Origin: Fistularia commersonii
Taxonomy: Eukaryota; Chordata; Actinopteri; Syngnathiformes; Fistulariidae
Length of the DNA: 64,000 nucleotides
Assembly (NCBI GenBank): GCA_037954325.1
Contig: JBBMNZ010000007.1
Span: 14,361,001-14,425,000 of the forward strand
Reading direction: 5' to 3'
The notes beneath the pieces are model-generated. The model had not been told where the DNA came from. It was given only the letters and a program-made list of their open reading frames with translations, and made no database searches. Shown here piece after piece: positions 34,726 to 62,001 of this stretch (position 1 is its first letter; each line of letters begins with the position of its first letter). A program made the position numbers and the translations under genes.

Positions 34726-37700
34726 TCAATTCTTCCCCCTATTGGATTTCCGGGTCGACTGCTTGCTCGTTGCCTCTTTCTTGTCTGCAGGATCATCGGA
34801 TGGCAGCTCCTTGGCCTTGGGATTCCTCGACCTACCTTTGGCAGCCTTTTCACCTGCAGGTTCCTCCACGGACAGATCCTGCTTGGAACGCTTGGGACCC
34901 CTCCTTGGCGCCTCGGCTGAAGCCGCGGGCTCCTTAGAGGATGACTCAACAGGCTTGGATCGCACTGACCGGCTCTTTGAAGGCCCCTCTGTTGCTGCTC
35001 CTTCTTCATTCTCTGATGACTTTTCTTTATCCGCGTGGTGCTCCTTCTCTGCTGCCTCATTTATCCCCGATGTCTCCTCACTGGATGAATCCTGGGGTGC
35101 ACGTCGCTTGGACCCCCTTTTGGTCAATTTCTTGACAGCTGGTGTTTTGGGCTTTTTTGCAGGGGCTGCTCTCTTGACCGGTGTGGCCTTAGACGGCGGT
35201 GTGGATTTTTTCTTGGAAGCCGGTGGTTTTCTGGCTGTCCTCTTAGCTGAAGAAACTGCTTTCTTTACCGGGGACCTCTTCGGGAGAGAGAGAGCCTTGC
35301 TTCTAGCCTTTGACTGACTGGCACCTTTGGATCTCTTTGCCGGCGGTGGACGACGAGCTTTGCTTGGGGGCCTCTTCTGTGCTTTCCTGAAGACAAGTAA
35401 AACAAACAGCAGTTATTGGAAAAAGAAATTAATTAAATGTGGCATTGTACGCCACATAAGATATATAGTACATGCCTGTGATATCACATGATGGATTTAT
35501 TGATTATCTGTAATTGGAATACATTATTTCATTGTCCCGCTTTGTGAGTTGCCACCTTACCGTGATGGAGGGGTTTGCTCATCCCAGTGATTGTGGGAGC
35601 TATGTTGTCGGGGGCTTTATGCCCCTGGAAGGGTAACCCAAGGCATCAGGTCCCAGGTGAGAGACCAGACAAAGTGTGGCTCAGAAGACCTCCCATGAAG
35701 AAGACAATCGTTGGACCCAGTTTTCCCTTGCCTGGACGTCCTGGCTCGGGGGCCCCCCCTGGAGCCCGGGGGACGGGGGCTTGGTGGTGAGAGCCTGGTG
35801 GCCGGGCCTTCACCTATGGGGCTCGGCCAGACACAGCTCGAAGGATCGACATGGGTCCCTCTTACCCTGGGCTCACCGCCCCTTCCTGTGGGCGATGGGT
35901 GCAGTGTGAGCCAGGTGGTAAGTGAAGCAGGCGACCTTGGCGGTCCGATCCTCGGCTGCAGAATATGGCTCTTGGAACATGGAATGCCACCTCTCTGGTG
36001 GAGAAGGAGCCTGAGCCAGTGTGAGAGGTTGAGAGATTCCAACTAGCTAGAGTCGGACTCACCTCGACGCACAGCTTGGGGTCTGGAAACAGGCCTCTTA
36101 AGAGGGTCTGGGTTTTTTTTATTTTTTATTCTGGAGTCGCTCCCGGTGAGAGACGCCAGTCAGGTGTGGGCATATTGATTGCCCTCTGTCTCGTCGCCTG
36201 CAGTTGGGGTTCAACTCTGAACCAACGGGTAGCCGCCTGCCGCCTTCAGGCGGGGGGGGGGCAGGTTCCGACTGTTTGTGGCTATGCGCCTAACAACAGT
36301 TCAGTTTACCCAACCTTCTTGGGGTCCCGAGAGGAGCTGCGAGAGAGCGCTCCTGCCGGGGGACTCCCTCTTTCTACCGGGAGACTTCAACGCTCACAAT
36401 AGGCAACAACAGCGCAACTTGGAGGGGCATGATTGGGGGGAATGGCCCCCCCGACCTGAACCTGAGTGGTTTCTTGTTATTGGACTTCTGTGCTCGTCAA
36501 GGATTGCCCTTAGCAAACACCATGTTCAAGCATAAAGGTGTCCATATGTGCACTTGGCGCCAACACACCTTAGGCCACAGTTCTTTAACCTTGTGGTCGT
36601 ATCGTCAGACTTGCTGCCGCATGTCCTGGACACTTGGGCGAAGAGAGGGCCAGAGCTGTCACCTGATCGTCACTTGGTGGTGAGCTGGCTCTGATGGTGG
36701 GGGACCCAAATGTAACGTGAGGGTCTGCTGGGACCGTATAGCAGTCCCCTGTCAGGAGTTTCAACTTCCACCTCCAGCAGAGCTACAACCACGTCCCAAG
36801 GGAGGCAGGGGAAAGTGAGTCCGAATGGGTCATGTTCTGTGCTTCCATTGTTGAGGTGGCAGACTGGAGCTGCGGCCGTGAGGTGGTTGACATCTATCGG
36901 CGCGGCAACCCTCATTCCCGTGATGCCGTGAAACTGAAGGAGGACTCCTATCAGGCCTGTCTGGCCTGTGGGACCGGAGGCTGCTGACAGGTACCGGCAG
37001 GCCAAGCGGCACGCTGGTTTGGTGATTGCTGAGGCAAAAACTCGGGTGTGGGAGGAGTTCGGGGAAACCATGGAGAACGACCTCCGGTGGCTGTTGAGGA
37101 GATTCTGGTCCACCATCTGGTGGCTCAGGAGGGGGAAGCAGTGCTCCGTCAACACTGTACAGTGGGAGCGGGGAGCTGCTGACTTCAACTCGAGATCTTG
37201 TTCATTGGTGGCAAGAATACTTCTGAGACCTCCTCAACCCTGTTGAAACACCTTCCAATGAGGAAGCAGAGCCAGGGGACTCTGGAGCGGATACACCTGT
37301 TTCCGGGGCTGATGTTGCTGAAGCAGTCAAAAAGCTCCTCAGTAGTGGGGCCCTGGGAGTGGATGAGGTACGCCTTGGGTTCCTCAAGGCTCTGGATGCT
37401 GTAGGGCTGTACAAGTTGACATGCCTCTGCAGCATTGTGTGGATGTTGGGCACAGTGCCGCTGGACTGGCAGACGGGGGGGGATGATCCCCCTTTTTAAA
37501 AAAGGGATCGATGAGTGTGCTCCAACTACAGGGGGGATCACACTCCTCAGCCTCCCTGGTAAGGTCTATTCAGCAGTGCTGGAGAAGATGGTCCGCCAGG
37601 TTGGTGGTCCTCAGATCCATAAGGAGCAGTGTGGTTATTGTCCTGGCCGTGGAACAGTGTTCAGTCCCTGTATGATCGGTGTCGGAGCTTGGTCCATACT

Positions 37701-40700
37701 GCCGGTTTTAAGTCAGACCCGTTTCCAATGAGAGTTGGACTCTGTCAAGGGTGCCCTTTGCCCCTGCGACCCGACCCCGGATAAGCGGGGGAAGACGGAT
37801 GGATGGATGAATATTTTATTGTCAACTTCCTTTTCCAAACATAAAAGTTAAATTAGATAGTGCTAAACGTTACAGATAGGCTTCTCAATACCAAATTAGC
37901 CAACACTGTCAAAAACCACCATGAAAAACCTGGAAATTATTTCAGAGCTTTGCCATTAAAACCATAAATGAAATTAGCAGGAGTATTAATCTTGCAATAT
38001 CAATCTGGTGACAAAGTTGAGAAGATTTGAAGTATATCTTCAAACATATCTGCCTGTCAGCACAAAATTATATCCAACATTAGACTTCCACTGGATTAAA
38101 TAAGTGCCTCTCAATTCTGCCACACTAAGAACTACACCTTTAAGTATATCTTTTATATTTACGGGGGAAAAAGTTCCACCCTTTACAACATAAAGGACAC
38201 AGAACACTTGGAAGTTCTCAGACTCACCTCCTGCGGGGGGGAGCTTCATCCTCAGATTCTTCTTCTTCAGACTCCTCCTCCTCTTCTTCCTCCTCCTCTG
38301 AAGATTCCACTGCCTGCCTCCGCTTGCCTGAAGGTGCTGTGTCTTTCTTTACAGGTGTTTTGAATTTGTCTGGGTACAGGACAGTGGGGCTGGACAGAAA
38401 TAGGGAGAACACAGGGAGAAGATCAGTGGAGGGCTTCAAAGCTGCCTGGAAGTCTGCACTTGCACCATCATCATTCAGTAAGTCAATGTTTTAACATACT
38501 GAATATCACAACGCTTTCATTACATTTAAAAGAGGAGATATTTTAATTTGGCACCTAAGTAAGGTACAAACTGACAAATTAGGCAATTTTGTTCAATTAT
38601 AGAGAAGGGAAGTTTTGTGTTCTCACCTGCTTGGGCCTGTCTACACAAAGACTGCTTCTGCAGAAACAGTCCTCAAGGAGAGGTGCAGTGGGGGTAAAAC
38701 ATGGCCCATTAAAGCTCGGGACAGATCCAATTAAATTGGTGAAAATCACTTTTTTAAAGTCAATCTTATCTTACACTGACTTTATAAGGTTTGTGCTCTA
38801 CAAAATGTCATTCTAGTTATGACATTAACCTGGAAAACAAATAAATATAATTTCACAATACTGTAAATAACATTGTTTGTCATTTAAGTGAACCTGTTTC
38901 TGAGCAGTGTCGGAAGCATTACAAGTTAGAATCAATCACTAATAGTAATGTACTGTTTGAAAAGCACCTTTCTTTAATGGAGTCTTTCCTGGACAATTTG
39001 TGGAAAATTTAGAGTGAAGAATCAAGATGTACAAAATACATTTTAGGGTTGAGTAAAGGGGTAAATCTACATTGCTGACAGAACTGCCAAAGAAGAAGAA
39101 GAGTGTATGAACAAAACCTCAGGCGCAAACAAAAACGAAGAGCAGTTGTGTTGAGTGTTGACGGAGGTAAATAGTCGTGGCCTGTATCCACATACCTGGG
39201 ATAGAAGGGGAAAGAGAGCTGGTAGGTCCCTGTGAAGCCATGACCGGTGATCTGCTCCATCCAGCCCAGGACCTTACACTTTGTCAGGGTCCTCCGCAGG
39301 TTGGCCACTGAAAACACAGAACCAGTTTAGGAGAGAGTTCCAAGATGTATGTGTTAACAATCAATCAATCAATCAACTGGGAAAGTCTTGAATTATTCAG
39401 CAAAGTGCTAAAGAAAATTTGTTCCCATTGTCTTAGGGATTACAGTGGAAAAAATGGGGTAAAAAAATTTCCTTCAAATGTTCACAGGAACTACGCATTT
39501 GTCAACTGGCTGCTGGGATCATGTCTTACACAGCAGATACTCCTTCATGTCCTTGTTGGCGTCTAGCAGGTACTTGCGCAGAGTGGTGGTGCTGCAGGTT
39601 TTGGGTTCGTTCATGGCAGTGATGGCAGCAGTGATGGCGTCTTCCAAGGCCCCGCCCTTCAGCAGGACCTTGTTGCCCGTGCGCTTTAACTGTGACACAC
39701 AGGTGGGCATAAACAAGGTTGCAGAGGCATTCAGGAACCACAAAGAAGTCATTTTTTTTCCTGTACTGCTTACATGAGGTTCGTCAAAAACACTTATCTC
39801 TCTGAATGTGATTAAATATCCTACAGTGTGTATCTGGCAGTTCCACTATTTTTGACTGTTAAGCCATGTCTGGTAATGTCTTAAATTGACATTTGAAAGA
39901 TAATTAATTATATACAAATCATGGAAAAATGCAATAAGTTAATGATGAATAATTTGTATAAAAGCCTAGAAAGCCCTAAAAAAAGATCAACAAGTTATAT
40001 GAACATCAATAAATATTTGAAACAAACAGGTGTAATATTGGAAACTGTTGGATCTTGCTTTTTAAAGATTCATGGGTTTTGTTTTGTTTTTTAATTCGGT
40101 GTTCAGCAATAATTTGCACAAAATGTGGATTACACTTACCCTAAACCTGCAGGATATACAGTGCAAACTTTGATTTTATAGCCAAAGGATTGTATCAAGA
40201 CATGCATCAGAAACCCGCTTCCAAGATCTCAGTTTTTTCCCCGTCATGTCCTCCAGCTCCTTCTTTACTACTGTGATTCCTATAGACCTCATCTTTTTAA
40301 GTAATTTGTTTGATCCCCCTTTAACAACTAGTTGATACACACAGAGAAACTAAGACAGGGCACTTTGACACGCAGAGATTAAAAATACACAAGTCCCTCC
40401 TTTTTATCTATTTAGCTGTTCTTCTTCAGTCACATAAATGAATTGCATATTCTTCATTATAATGTAACATGATTGTCACAGTATATGTGTATTATGATAG
40501 TTTATGGAGCAGAAAAATGCAATGTTTCTAATATTGTGACTAAACAAAATTTAGAACTATGTAAACCAAGATGGTTAATTGCAGCAGCAGAGCAGAGGAA
40601 TCAAGTGGAATGAGGGCCAATCGCAGACAACTTCAGAAAGATCCTGGATGGCGTGTGAGCAATGACAATGAGAAGAGGTGAGACACACCTGGAAAGTCCC

Positions 40701-43700
40701 TGATGCTCCTTTTCCAGTGATTTGCTGCAGTTGTCCCTTCTCGACTGCCTTCACCAGGGCTACTTTCAGGACCTCTGGCCTAAAAAGAAAGAGTCATTTT
40801 CTATTTTATACACTCTGTTACAGTGTGTGACTTATTTTGAATCTGATATCCCAGATACAGCCTGATAGACTTGTCCTGACCACATAATTACTGTTGTTTC
40901 CATGGGAGAGAAAACCAATACCAAGATGCTAGACTAACAAATTAGACAATACTGTTTAAAAAGGACTGAAAGTTGCCTTTCAATTCCAGCAAGGTCACTG
41001 ATGTTAGAGCAGCAGAGTGTGTCATTAACCAAAGATGTTTTTCTATTAAGATGCTGATGGTCAGTATAACCATCTTCTTTGTGATTACTAGATTTAAAAA
41101 AAGGATTTCTCCTCATAATAGTGAAATATGACTGCAAATAATCCAGCTAAAGGTTATAGGTTAAAAACCATGAGAAATTTAAGAAAATTGTCCCTTTTTT
41201 TTGCCACAATGATTTCGTTATTTTAGTTACAGTTAGTTTACATTCCGTTGAGATAAGAAAAAAAAACAAACAAAACACCCACATACTTTTATTCTGAAGG
41301 AATAAAATTGAAGATCTCAAATTTTTCTTCTTGCGATAGAGAAGTTTCTATATTACTATTTAAATAGTGAGGGCCCACATTCTAAAATACCAGGTGCAAA
41401 CCCTTCTTACATCCTATTAAACTCCCATCCTCTGAATTTTCTTCACACCAGTGAAATGGGGGGTTTTAGTTACCTGGTGTCAACATTGAGGCTGGGAAAG
41501 TGCTGCTCCAGGTATTTCTTGATCAGGTTGTAGGAAGCCTCTTTGGGCTCACAGAGCCGAGTGAAGATGAGAGGCAGCGCGTCTCCCAGAGACTCCTGCT
41601 TCTGCCCTGCATTCTAAACACCACCAATTACCCGAAAAAACAACAAAAGAACAAAATGACTATTACAAACAAACCTATGTCAGCCTAAGTAGGGAAAAAA
41701 AGGGGTTCCTAGTTCCCATGTAACGGCTGACCATATTAAAAATGGTAAAAACATTAACACATTCAACACTAGTGATTAAAAAACAAACAAACAAAAAAAA
41801 ACTAAACAGATTTCTGTGCTATACTTAGGGCTAAACTAATTGAGCACAAAGTGCTAGAACATCTGGACTGGTAAGTATAGGCCAGAAAGTACAAAGATGC
41901 TGCTTTGCACCATTTCAATGACCTAACATGATGCTAATGAACCAATAATATAAGAAGCCTTGAATATACCCTTTATGACAATTTCCTTTGGGATAAATAA
42001 AGTTGTTCTTATTCTTATGGCTCGATAAGACTCCTTAACACAAGAACATCAGCTGTAACAAGACACCTGTGTAAACACAGATGCCACACATTAAATGTTT
42101 CTAAGAACTACTTACTCATGAGTAACAGGAAATTTACTTAGGGCATTTAACTGAGATCTGGAAAAAAGTCAATGTAAAATGAGAAAAAAAACATTAAACA
42201 AACAAAGACAGTAAAACTATATACACTTTTTTTTCCTCTGTCGGGGGAAGTTGCTTCCTTTCAAAGAATTGCAAAACAACACACAAACCATCTCCTGAGC
42301 AGACTACCATGTCTGAGGGCACTCTATAGTGTTGGCAGATTTTGGTCTGCATAAATATACGCTGACTGCCCCCTGCAGGTCATAAACTAATCTTGTGAGT
42401 GGCTATCTGGAGTTACAGAAAAAAAAGAAAGTCAAGCTGAGAACAGTTTGTTTTTTTAAAGTCTAACATTTATGAGTCAGTTCAATTTTGCCATATTACC
42501 TTTTAATCCAACGTTATAATTTTTTGCTCAGAAAGGATTCCGACTGTCCCAACACTCCACAAATTCTATGAATTGCCAGGGAACATTTCCTGCGAAATCC
42601 ACCAGCAATATCTGAATGCATTTAAGTCTAATTATGGCAAATTGAAACTGCTTATAACAAACCTTGGATGCAGGGGGCTGCTTTCCGATGGCGAATGTTC
42701 CTGAGAGGCCTTTACCCTTCAGCTGTGAGAGGATAAACATTATCAATTCCACTTCTACACACTTTATTGAACAACACAAACAATATTTGTGCTAAAAAAA
42801 TATGTGCTCTTATCAGTGACTTGCTAAATCTTTACCTGTTTAATGGTACCTTTCTCCAAATGTTTTTTCAGTGCTTTCTTGAGGAGAAATTTCTTCTTGT
42901 CTAGCTCCATTCCGGGGTAATTTTTCACAATATATTTCATGACAGACTGGTACGAAACTCCTGACCTGTCGTTGCAAGACTAAAAAAGATGAAACAGATG
43001 TTTTTTTGTCCTTGAAATTGAAGGCGGGGGAAACAATTAATCATTACTGACTGGTCTCAGAATTTTGTACACACCGTAATAGCTTCGATGAGGATATTAT
43101 CCACTTTGTTTTGAGTGCCTGCATAGTTGGTAACAGGAACCTTTTTGCTGGCAGTGACGCTAGCCCATGCAGGAATTGTCCTTTTCACCTTCTTGACTCT
43201 GGTTTTCTTGTACTTGTAGCCATCCTTCAACCTGTTGCCAAAGGGAGCGAGACATATCAGTGATGTGGTTCGTGTCTTTAGGGAGCGATATTTCACTGTG
43301 ATGGTTGCCACCCTTATCTTTATCACATTCTCACCTTAGTAGGAGAACATAGCAGTGTGTTGCGCATTGTCCAGCCGCGCAGTCCTTGCATTTGTCACTT
43401 TGTCTGTTTGTCACCGATGGGAAAGACAAAATTAAGTTTTAGAACATCTGTCTTAATGACCATCATAGTGACTTGTTTGCTATATTAGTGCTGAGGTGTC
43501 AGCGCGTGTTCCTCCTTTACTCAGTGCCACACTGCCAATCTGCTTTCTCAAGGTCTACGACAACAAAATAAGAGGTGACCACAGTTACTGACTAAGAACG
43601 CTGCTTGTAACTCCACCTGCAGCAGGTCCTCCAATTGTCTCCTAGTAGGTTACAAAAACGATTTTGGACTAAAAAGCTACATCAGTCTTTCACATTAAAA

Positions 43701-45728
43701 ACCAGGTTCCCCACAAACCCGAATTGAGCAGGCTTTTTCCTCTCTTAGACATTATACTTGTTTCAAAGTTATTTGCTCATCGTGTGGCACAGACATACAT
43801 TCCCATTTTACAAGAATGAGCAAATTATTGTTACTTTGGCATCATTTGAGTTGGTTTATTAAATATCAATGACCAAATGAAACGATTTACAGGAAAAACT
43901 CTTGGGTGAGACAATGCGTGGAGTTGCATCCAGCGTTTTAAGACAGCAGTTTTGGCCATATAATTGCTTGTCTAATTTCACAGTACTTTTTCAAAATTTG
44001 GTGAACGCACAGGTCATGGTAAAGAAGGGAATTTCGGAGTTTTGTATGTATGCGTGTCAGGATTTCTTAAGGGGGCTAGTAAGTATGGACTGCAATTTAG
44101 ACAAGTGGCTGGTGCAAATATTGCATCCCTACACTGAATACATGATATGTTACTATTCCCAGCATCCTCCTTAAGTTTGGAGACTGCGGAGACAGGAGTC
44201 CATCCGCCTGACAACTGAGTGTTAATTAATGTGGCTTTAATAGGTCACATCTTTGGAAAATGCAACACTGGGACTACAAGAGGCGCAGTCTGCTATTACC
44301 CAGCACAGGCAAGGATAATAGTAACAGATAAAAGTGCTATCAAAGTGAAATATCGCAGTGGTCCTTTAAGTGGCAGCTCATCATCCTGTTTAGACTCACT
44401 CTTTCTTCTCTGCCTCCTCTCCTGCCTTCTCCACCTCCGCTGCTTCTTCTGCCTTCTCTCCGTTCTCGGTGGGCTCAGTCCCGCCCCCATCTTTTCCCTC
44501 AGTTGCCTGCGCCTCGGCTGCTGCAGCTGAAGATGCAGCCGGCTCCTCGTCGGCTGTAGGTGACTCCTCTGGGGTGTCTTCGGCCTCTTATATAGGAAAA
44601 AAGAGGAATTTTATCCAATGTACGATCTGGATCTCTGCCTTTTATCAGTAATGTAGACACTGTCGTAGAAACAAAACAGGATGTCAAGTGCTGCAAAACC
44701 CAAAGGTCACTCGGTAATGTTAAGAGCACAATTTTCTCTTTAATACTGAATTCAGGGACACTTCAAATTGAGCTTGAACGATTAATGAGATGACAAAGGA
44801 ATGACAAGGAAAAATGCAGTTTTCCATTTGTCTTGACTAGTTTCTGTACTGCAGTGAACTCCTCAAGCCTTGAGACTACTGACTGTGCTGAGGCTTGTTA
44901 TCTGATGAGGCACTTCAGTGACATAGTGAGTGTAAAACTCCATCCATAATCATTTCATACAAACACACACCAGTATGGGTTGTCTGCCAGGTTTTAGTTG
45001 TAACCAAATTTCAAGCCCTAGTTTTTGCAGAATTTCTCTGGCCCTTTTATCATTAAATCAGACATCTACCTTTTTTCCATTTCCAACAAATGACTCTGCA
45101 GCTGGTTGCTACTATTAAAGGATTATGCGACAAAATCAGATCTGGCATGGTACCATTTAAATAAATGGTGTTCAAAAGCCGATTATTTTAATTGTTTAAA
45201 TTTTTATCCAAATGATCAAATCAATGGGGGTAAAAGTCCATTCTCACTGTGTGTGTGTGTGTGTGACCTACATGCTTAAAATCTGCCACATCCCACTTGT
45301 GTTTACAGGATTTTTTTCGACAGGGTTGCCCTAGACTGTTCATGATGTACCTAATCATGCCAAATATGCCAAGTCAGTCAATGCAAAGAAGACACTGATT
45401 TGGCAACATAAATTTGATTGGCTAGAAAAAACCCAAATGATTTTTTTTTCCCACAGAATATTTCAACTGGATTAGAAATTGTGGTTGCAGCCTGAGAGAT
45501 TATAGCTCAGTAGATCTTTGTGGAGAAAAAATTGTGTGTACAAACTTGTCCTGAACACGTCCCCCCCCCCCCAACAGACCCTGGTGTGTGATGGCTTTGT
45601 GTCCGTTCCAGTGGTGCGTTCACGGGGCTTTGGTTCAAGTGATGGACGACCCCGGCCTCACCTTTCTCTGCTGCAACGGAGGGGGGCTTCTCCTGAGGTG
45701 GAGTCGCTGCTGTTCGGCGTATAGGCAT
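34726..45728 (-). CDS. hp1bp3: Heterochromatin protein 1-binding protein 3 (HP1BP3), eleven coding exons
   Basis: HP1BP3 is a nuclear linker-histone-like protein that binds HP1 and compacts chromatin. Exons, right to left: 45662-45728 (MPIRRTAATPP), 44400-44586, 43075-43198, 42836-42979, 42663-42722, 41474-41613, 40689-40779, 39530-39689, 39196-39307, 38228-38389, 34726-35386. All phases close exactly (1908 nt, 635 aa). An acidic Glu/Ala N-region (to about residue 85) is followed by KKVKRTIPAWASV. Three H15 domains follow: about residues 108-190 (VSYQSVMKYIVKNYPG, LKGKGLSGTF), 198-272 (LIFTRLCEPKEASYNLIKKY, QITGKGASGTFQ) and 284-358 (AMNEPKTCSTTTLRKYLL, WMEQITGHGFTGTYQLSFP). An acidic run SSEEEEEEEE is followed by a 219-residue basic tail. 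The start MPIRRT matches an internal human Met, so an upstream exon may add residues. Human is about 553 aa; the tail is longer here. Confidence 0.95.
35540..37810 (+). mobile_element. RTE-clade (Rex3-like) LINE copy in hp1bp3 last intron
   Basis: This is antisense to hp1bp3 and longer than the 20.7 kb copy. It begins near the element's 5' leader (GGAAGGGTAACCCAAGGCAT, then an open region). Endonuclease pieces follow (VCGYAPNNSSVYPTFLGSRE; DFCARQGLPLANTMFKHKG), then the linker DRYRQAKRHAGLVIAEAKTR and RVWEEFGETMENDLRWL, an RT start (IVWMLGTVPLDWQ-like, ITLLSLPGKVYSAVLEKMV, KEQCGYCPGRGT), then a jump to the terminus CGACCCGACCCCGGATAAGC and an ATGG tail at 37797-37810. The RT palm and C-terminus are deleted and frames are broken, so it is inactive. 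Confidence 0.85.
41978..42018 (+). repeat. Short L2-like LINE/SINE 3' terminus
   Basis: ACAATTTCCTTTGGGATAAA followed by TAAAGTTGTTCTTATTCTTAT repeats the tail motif seen at 30.1 kb. Only the terminal part is recognisable. It lies in an hp1bp3 intron. Confidence 0.5.
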
Positions 45729-46440
45729 CACACGCGATTCACCTGGACGAAAAGAACCAGAATATATCTGAAAGTCATGAAAAAAGGTTTCTTTGCCAAG
45801 GCCAATGGCGTACGGTTGCGGTTAAGATGGCGAGACGGCCAAACCCACTTCATTCATCGAGGCCGATTATCATGCAGACAAGGGAAGGGTGCGCTACTAT
45901 TCACCGAGGCGTCAACCTGAAGACGCCTTAGGCCCTAATGCGTCGACTGGTTGAAGCGTCTTTGCAAACACGGCGGTCTTTTCATTTTTCGAGACACTTT
46001 TTTGGTACCAGTCAGAATTTTCCGGCATTGTCGCCATTTTGTCCGTTGGTTTACTCAGTGATGGCGTCGCACAAGGCTGACAAAAAAAAAAATAATTTCA
46101 CTTGCACGGAGTGAAAGCCATTGGCCTGCGACTATTTTCTCAGGACTCTGCAGCTGCACACTTAACTAGTAACTTTTTACCATGCAACTCTAACTTACCT
46201 TGTACTTTACGATGAATAAAAACCGAGACCCCGACGTATATTTCTGCACGATCCTTTATTTCGATTTCTCTGTTTGAGAGCCCCGCCCCGTCGAGATGAT
46301 GGGTCGATGACGTCACGCCGTCGCTAGATAGCCGCAATAGTTTAATTTTCGCTATTACGTTTCTGAATCACAATAATATTTGAAGTCGTCCGTGTTGTTT
46401 TGACATGTTTTCTTGAGTTCTACCGTATTCCAGTCCGTCG
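45729..46440 (-). promoter_or_regulatory. hp1bp3: hp1bp3 5' flank: CpG-rich promoter with CRE and GC box
   Basis: CpG-rich sequence upstream of the first recognised coding exon. It contains a perfect TGACGTCA at 46308-46315, a CCCCGCCCC GC box near 46281-46289, and two YY1-like words (AAGATGGCGA near 45823; CGCCATTTTG near 46031). A non-coding or alternative coding first exon probably lies here but was not identified. Confidence 0.5.
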
Positions 46441-48940
46441 GTCTCCTGAGGCATTCATCGTAAAGCGAAACGGAATTTGATTAGATTACAAACTTCAAAT
46501 GTTAGCAGTTTAGTGACAGTATCATTGCGTGTGGCAATTAAACGGAGCACGCTACTGTATTCAAGATTCCAGAGCTAACTGAACACAGCTAAGGTTAGCG
46601 CAAGAATTCATGGCAAAGATTCATGGGAATTGTAGTTATTAAGCGCTGCTTCACCTGTTTGAGCATAATTGATCGATGGAATTGTTTTCTGTTAAATGTT
46701 ATAGGATAAATATCAAGTTGACAAGTTTGCCATGTTTAAAGGTAAAGTCAGATTAGTGGAGGAAAGCCGACCTAGAAGTTTAGTTAGCAATTTGGGCAGA
46801 CCAAAGTTGAAAACATAAGAGAAAACAGGAAATCACATGGAGAAAAAAACAATATTTGCAATAAAATCATCTAAGAGATAATCAAATGCTCTCCTTCAAG
46901 TCTAATTTCAATGTTCTGAACAATGTACTCCCCCGACACCAACAGAATGCTTTTAAAAACAAGTGAATGGATCACACACCCAACAAGATCCAGTCAGTCA
47001 CGTCCCAACTGATGAACATTTGAACTTAGATCTCTGACATTAGCGTGGCAGCATTGTGAAACACTACTGGATCAATATAGAGTAGAAACAAAAACAGAAC
47101 CTTTCCTGTAAAACTAAAGCAAGACCAGCAACATCTGCAAAAAAAAAAAAAAAAAGTAATGTCAGGGTCAAGGCACTGATTTTCAAAGAATTTTTGAAGC
47201 CAAAGGGCCAGCAGAATAACCTGGGGCTTCCACGATAATTCTGGCTAATGTGATCTTTGGGTATTGTTCCCTTGGATGCTAAATTGTGATTAAAGAAAAA
47301 CAAAGAAACAAACAAGCAAAAAAACAACAACAAACACATGGGCTTTGTTTCCAATGCATGAAAGAACCCATGACTCCAGAATGTTAATTGGATATGCCTT
47401 AAAAACTGGAAACAAAACAAAGGTCCATTTTACTCTTAGCTCCTAATAACAATCCCATAACACACTGAAGTTGATGTTATTGATTTCCGTTTTGGGTTTT
47501 GCCATAGTGAAGTCACACAAACAGACAGTGACTCAAACTGAGAACGGGGTACAGCTGTCTGTAAGAGGACATATGTTGAGCTGATGACAAAAAAAAAACA
47601 ACAAACAAAAACAACAACATGCAATTGCCAGACCAAGCAACCATTGGTTGTTACACCACTAAGAGGCCATAGGAGCAAAAGGGAGGTAAAGTAGTCTTGG
47701 CTCCCAAGCCCCCCTGTGTTAAGTGTTTTGATGATACAGTAATATATATACAATAATCAGTTATCAGAAGTAAAAGTAGATGCATTTACATGCAATTTGA
47801 CAATGCATTATTAGAAAAGAAACCTGGTTTTAACAATTCAGTCAAATTAATCAATTTTTCACCAAAGATACCACTCAAAGTTGCTAGCTGTAGCAGGCAT
47901 AAAAAAAAAAACATTCTATCTAGTAATGTGCTGGGGGGGTGGTTTAAACATGAAGTGCAATTTTGTATAGCCTATTCTGTTCTCACAGACAGCTATACAA
48001 AAATGTAAACACACACACACACACGCACGCACACACACATACTCAGGCAGTACAGCAGGGGTTAATCGACAGACAACAAAGTCTATCAGCGCACATCTTC
48101 AACACCAATCGAGGAATCAAATCACGACAATCAGCATTTAAATACCTTTTTTCGTTTTTAATGTATTTACAAGCTTTAATCTGCTCTGAAGTATTACAAG
48201 CATCTGGTGTTCAGCGCCCCTCGCCGTTCAATTTTTAATGTTGCATGTTGCTCATGTCATTTGAGTGTGTATGCTTTGTTCGTCTGCATCTGACAGTTCT
48301 GGCTGACTTGCATCACTTCTTGAATGCATACGTCTCCCTCTCACGAGGTGTATGTACATCATATAGAGCAAGCCAAGGCAGGGGGGGGACACTTCCTGGT
48401 TATTAAGAGATAACCTTTGACCTCAAACATCATACACAGACAATGTTAGCAGTTTCTTTGCATCCACTGTTTTCTTTATGTCTGTTTCCCCTGCATCCCA
48501 AAATAACTTGCTGTACCCTGTTTTTAACCAAACAGTATGGAATCCAGGAAGGCTATTTATTTCACAATTATTATTTTGTTATTATAATTAATTATATTGT
48601 TATTTCTGTTGCCGTGTTCTCACTTTCATAATTGCAGTCCTTAAAAAAATAATAAATTAAAGAGTCCAGAACCTATGTATCTTTTAAGTCTCTTCTTAAA
48701 ATGTAACAAAAAAAGCAAGTTAAAATTTAAAACAAAAATATTTTCTATGTATAATACAGGTATTTAGTGCTTTCGCCGTTGGAATCCAAACTCAAAATGG
48801 CGGCATGTTTTGGAACCGTACCGCAGAAAAAAATTCCAGCCGTAAACGTGTCATCCTGCCCACACACCCATTTTGAAGGTTTGTTTGTTCTGCTGTAAGA
48901 ATGCAGTTCTACTATTGTGTGTCCTAGGTGGTCTCCCTTG
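46441..48940 (-). other. Region between hp1bp3 and eif4g3, including the eif4g3 3' UTR
   Basis: No gene was recognised. The part nearest 48940 must be the eif4g3 3' UTR, as eif4g3 ends at 48941 on the - strand. A short CA-rich tract occurs at about 48008-48040. Homopolymer A/T runs explain several spurious ORFs. Confidence 0.55.

Positions 48941-62001
<13,061 letters not shown>

Noticed and set aside
34742..35317. 191-codon + strand ORF opposite the hp1bp3 last exon
   Set aside because: Shadow of the Lys/Ser-rich tail; the - strand frame closes all hp1bp3 exon phases.
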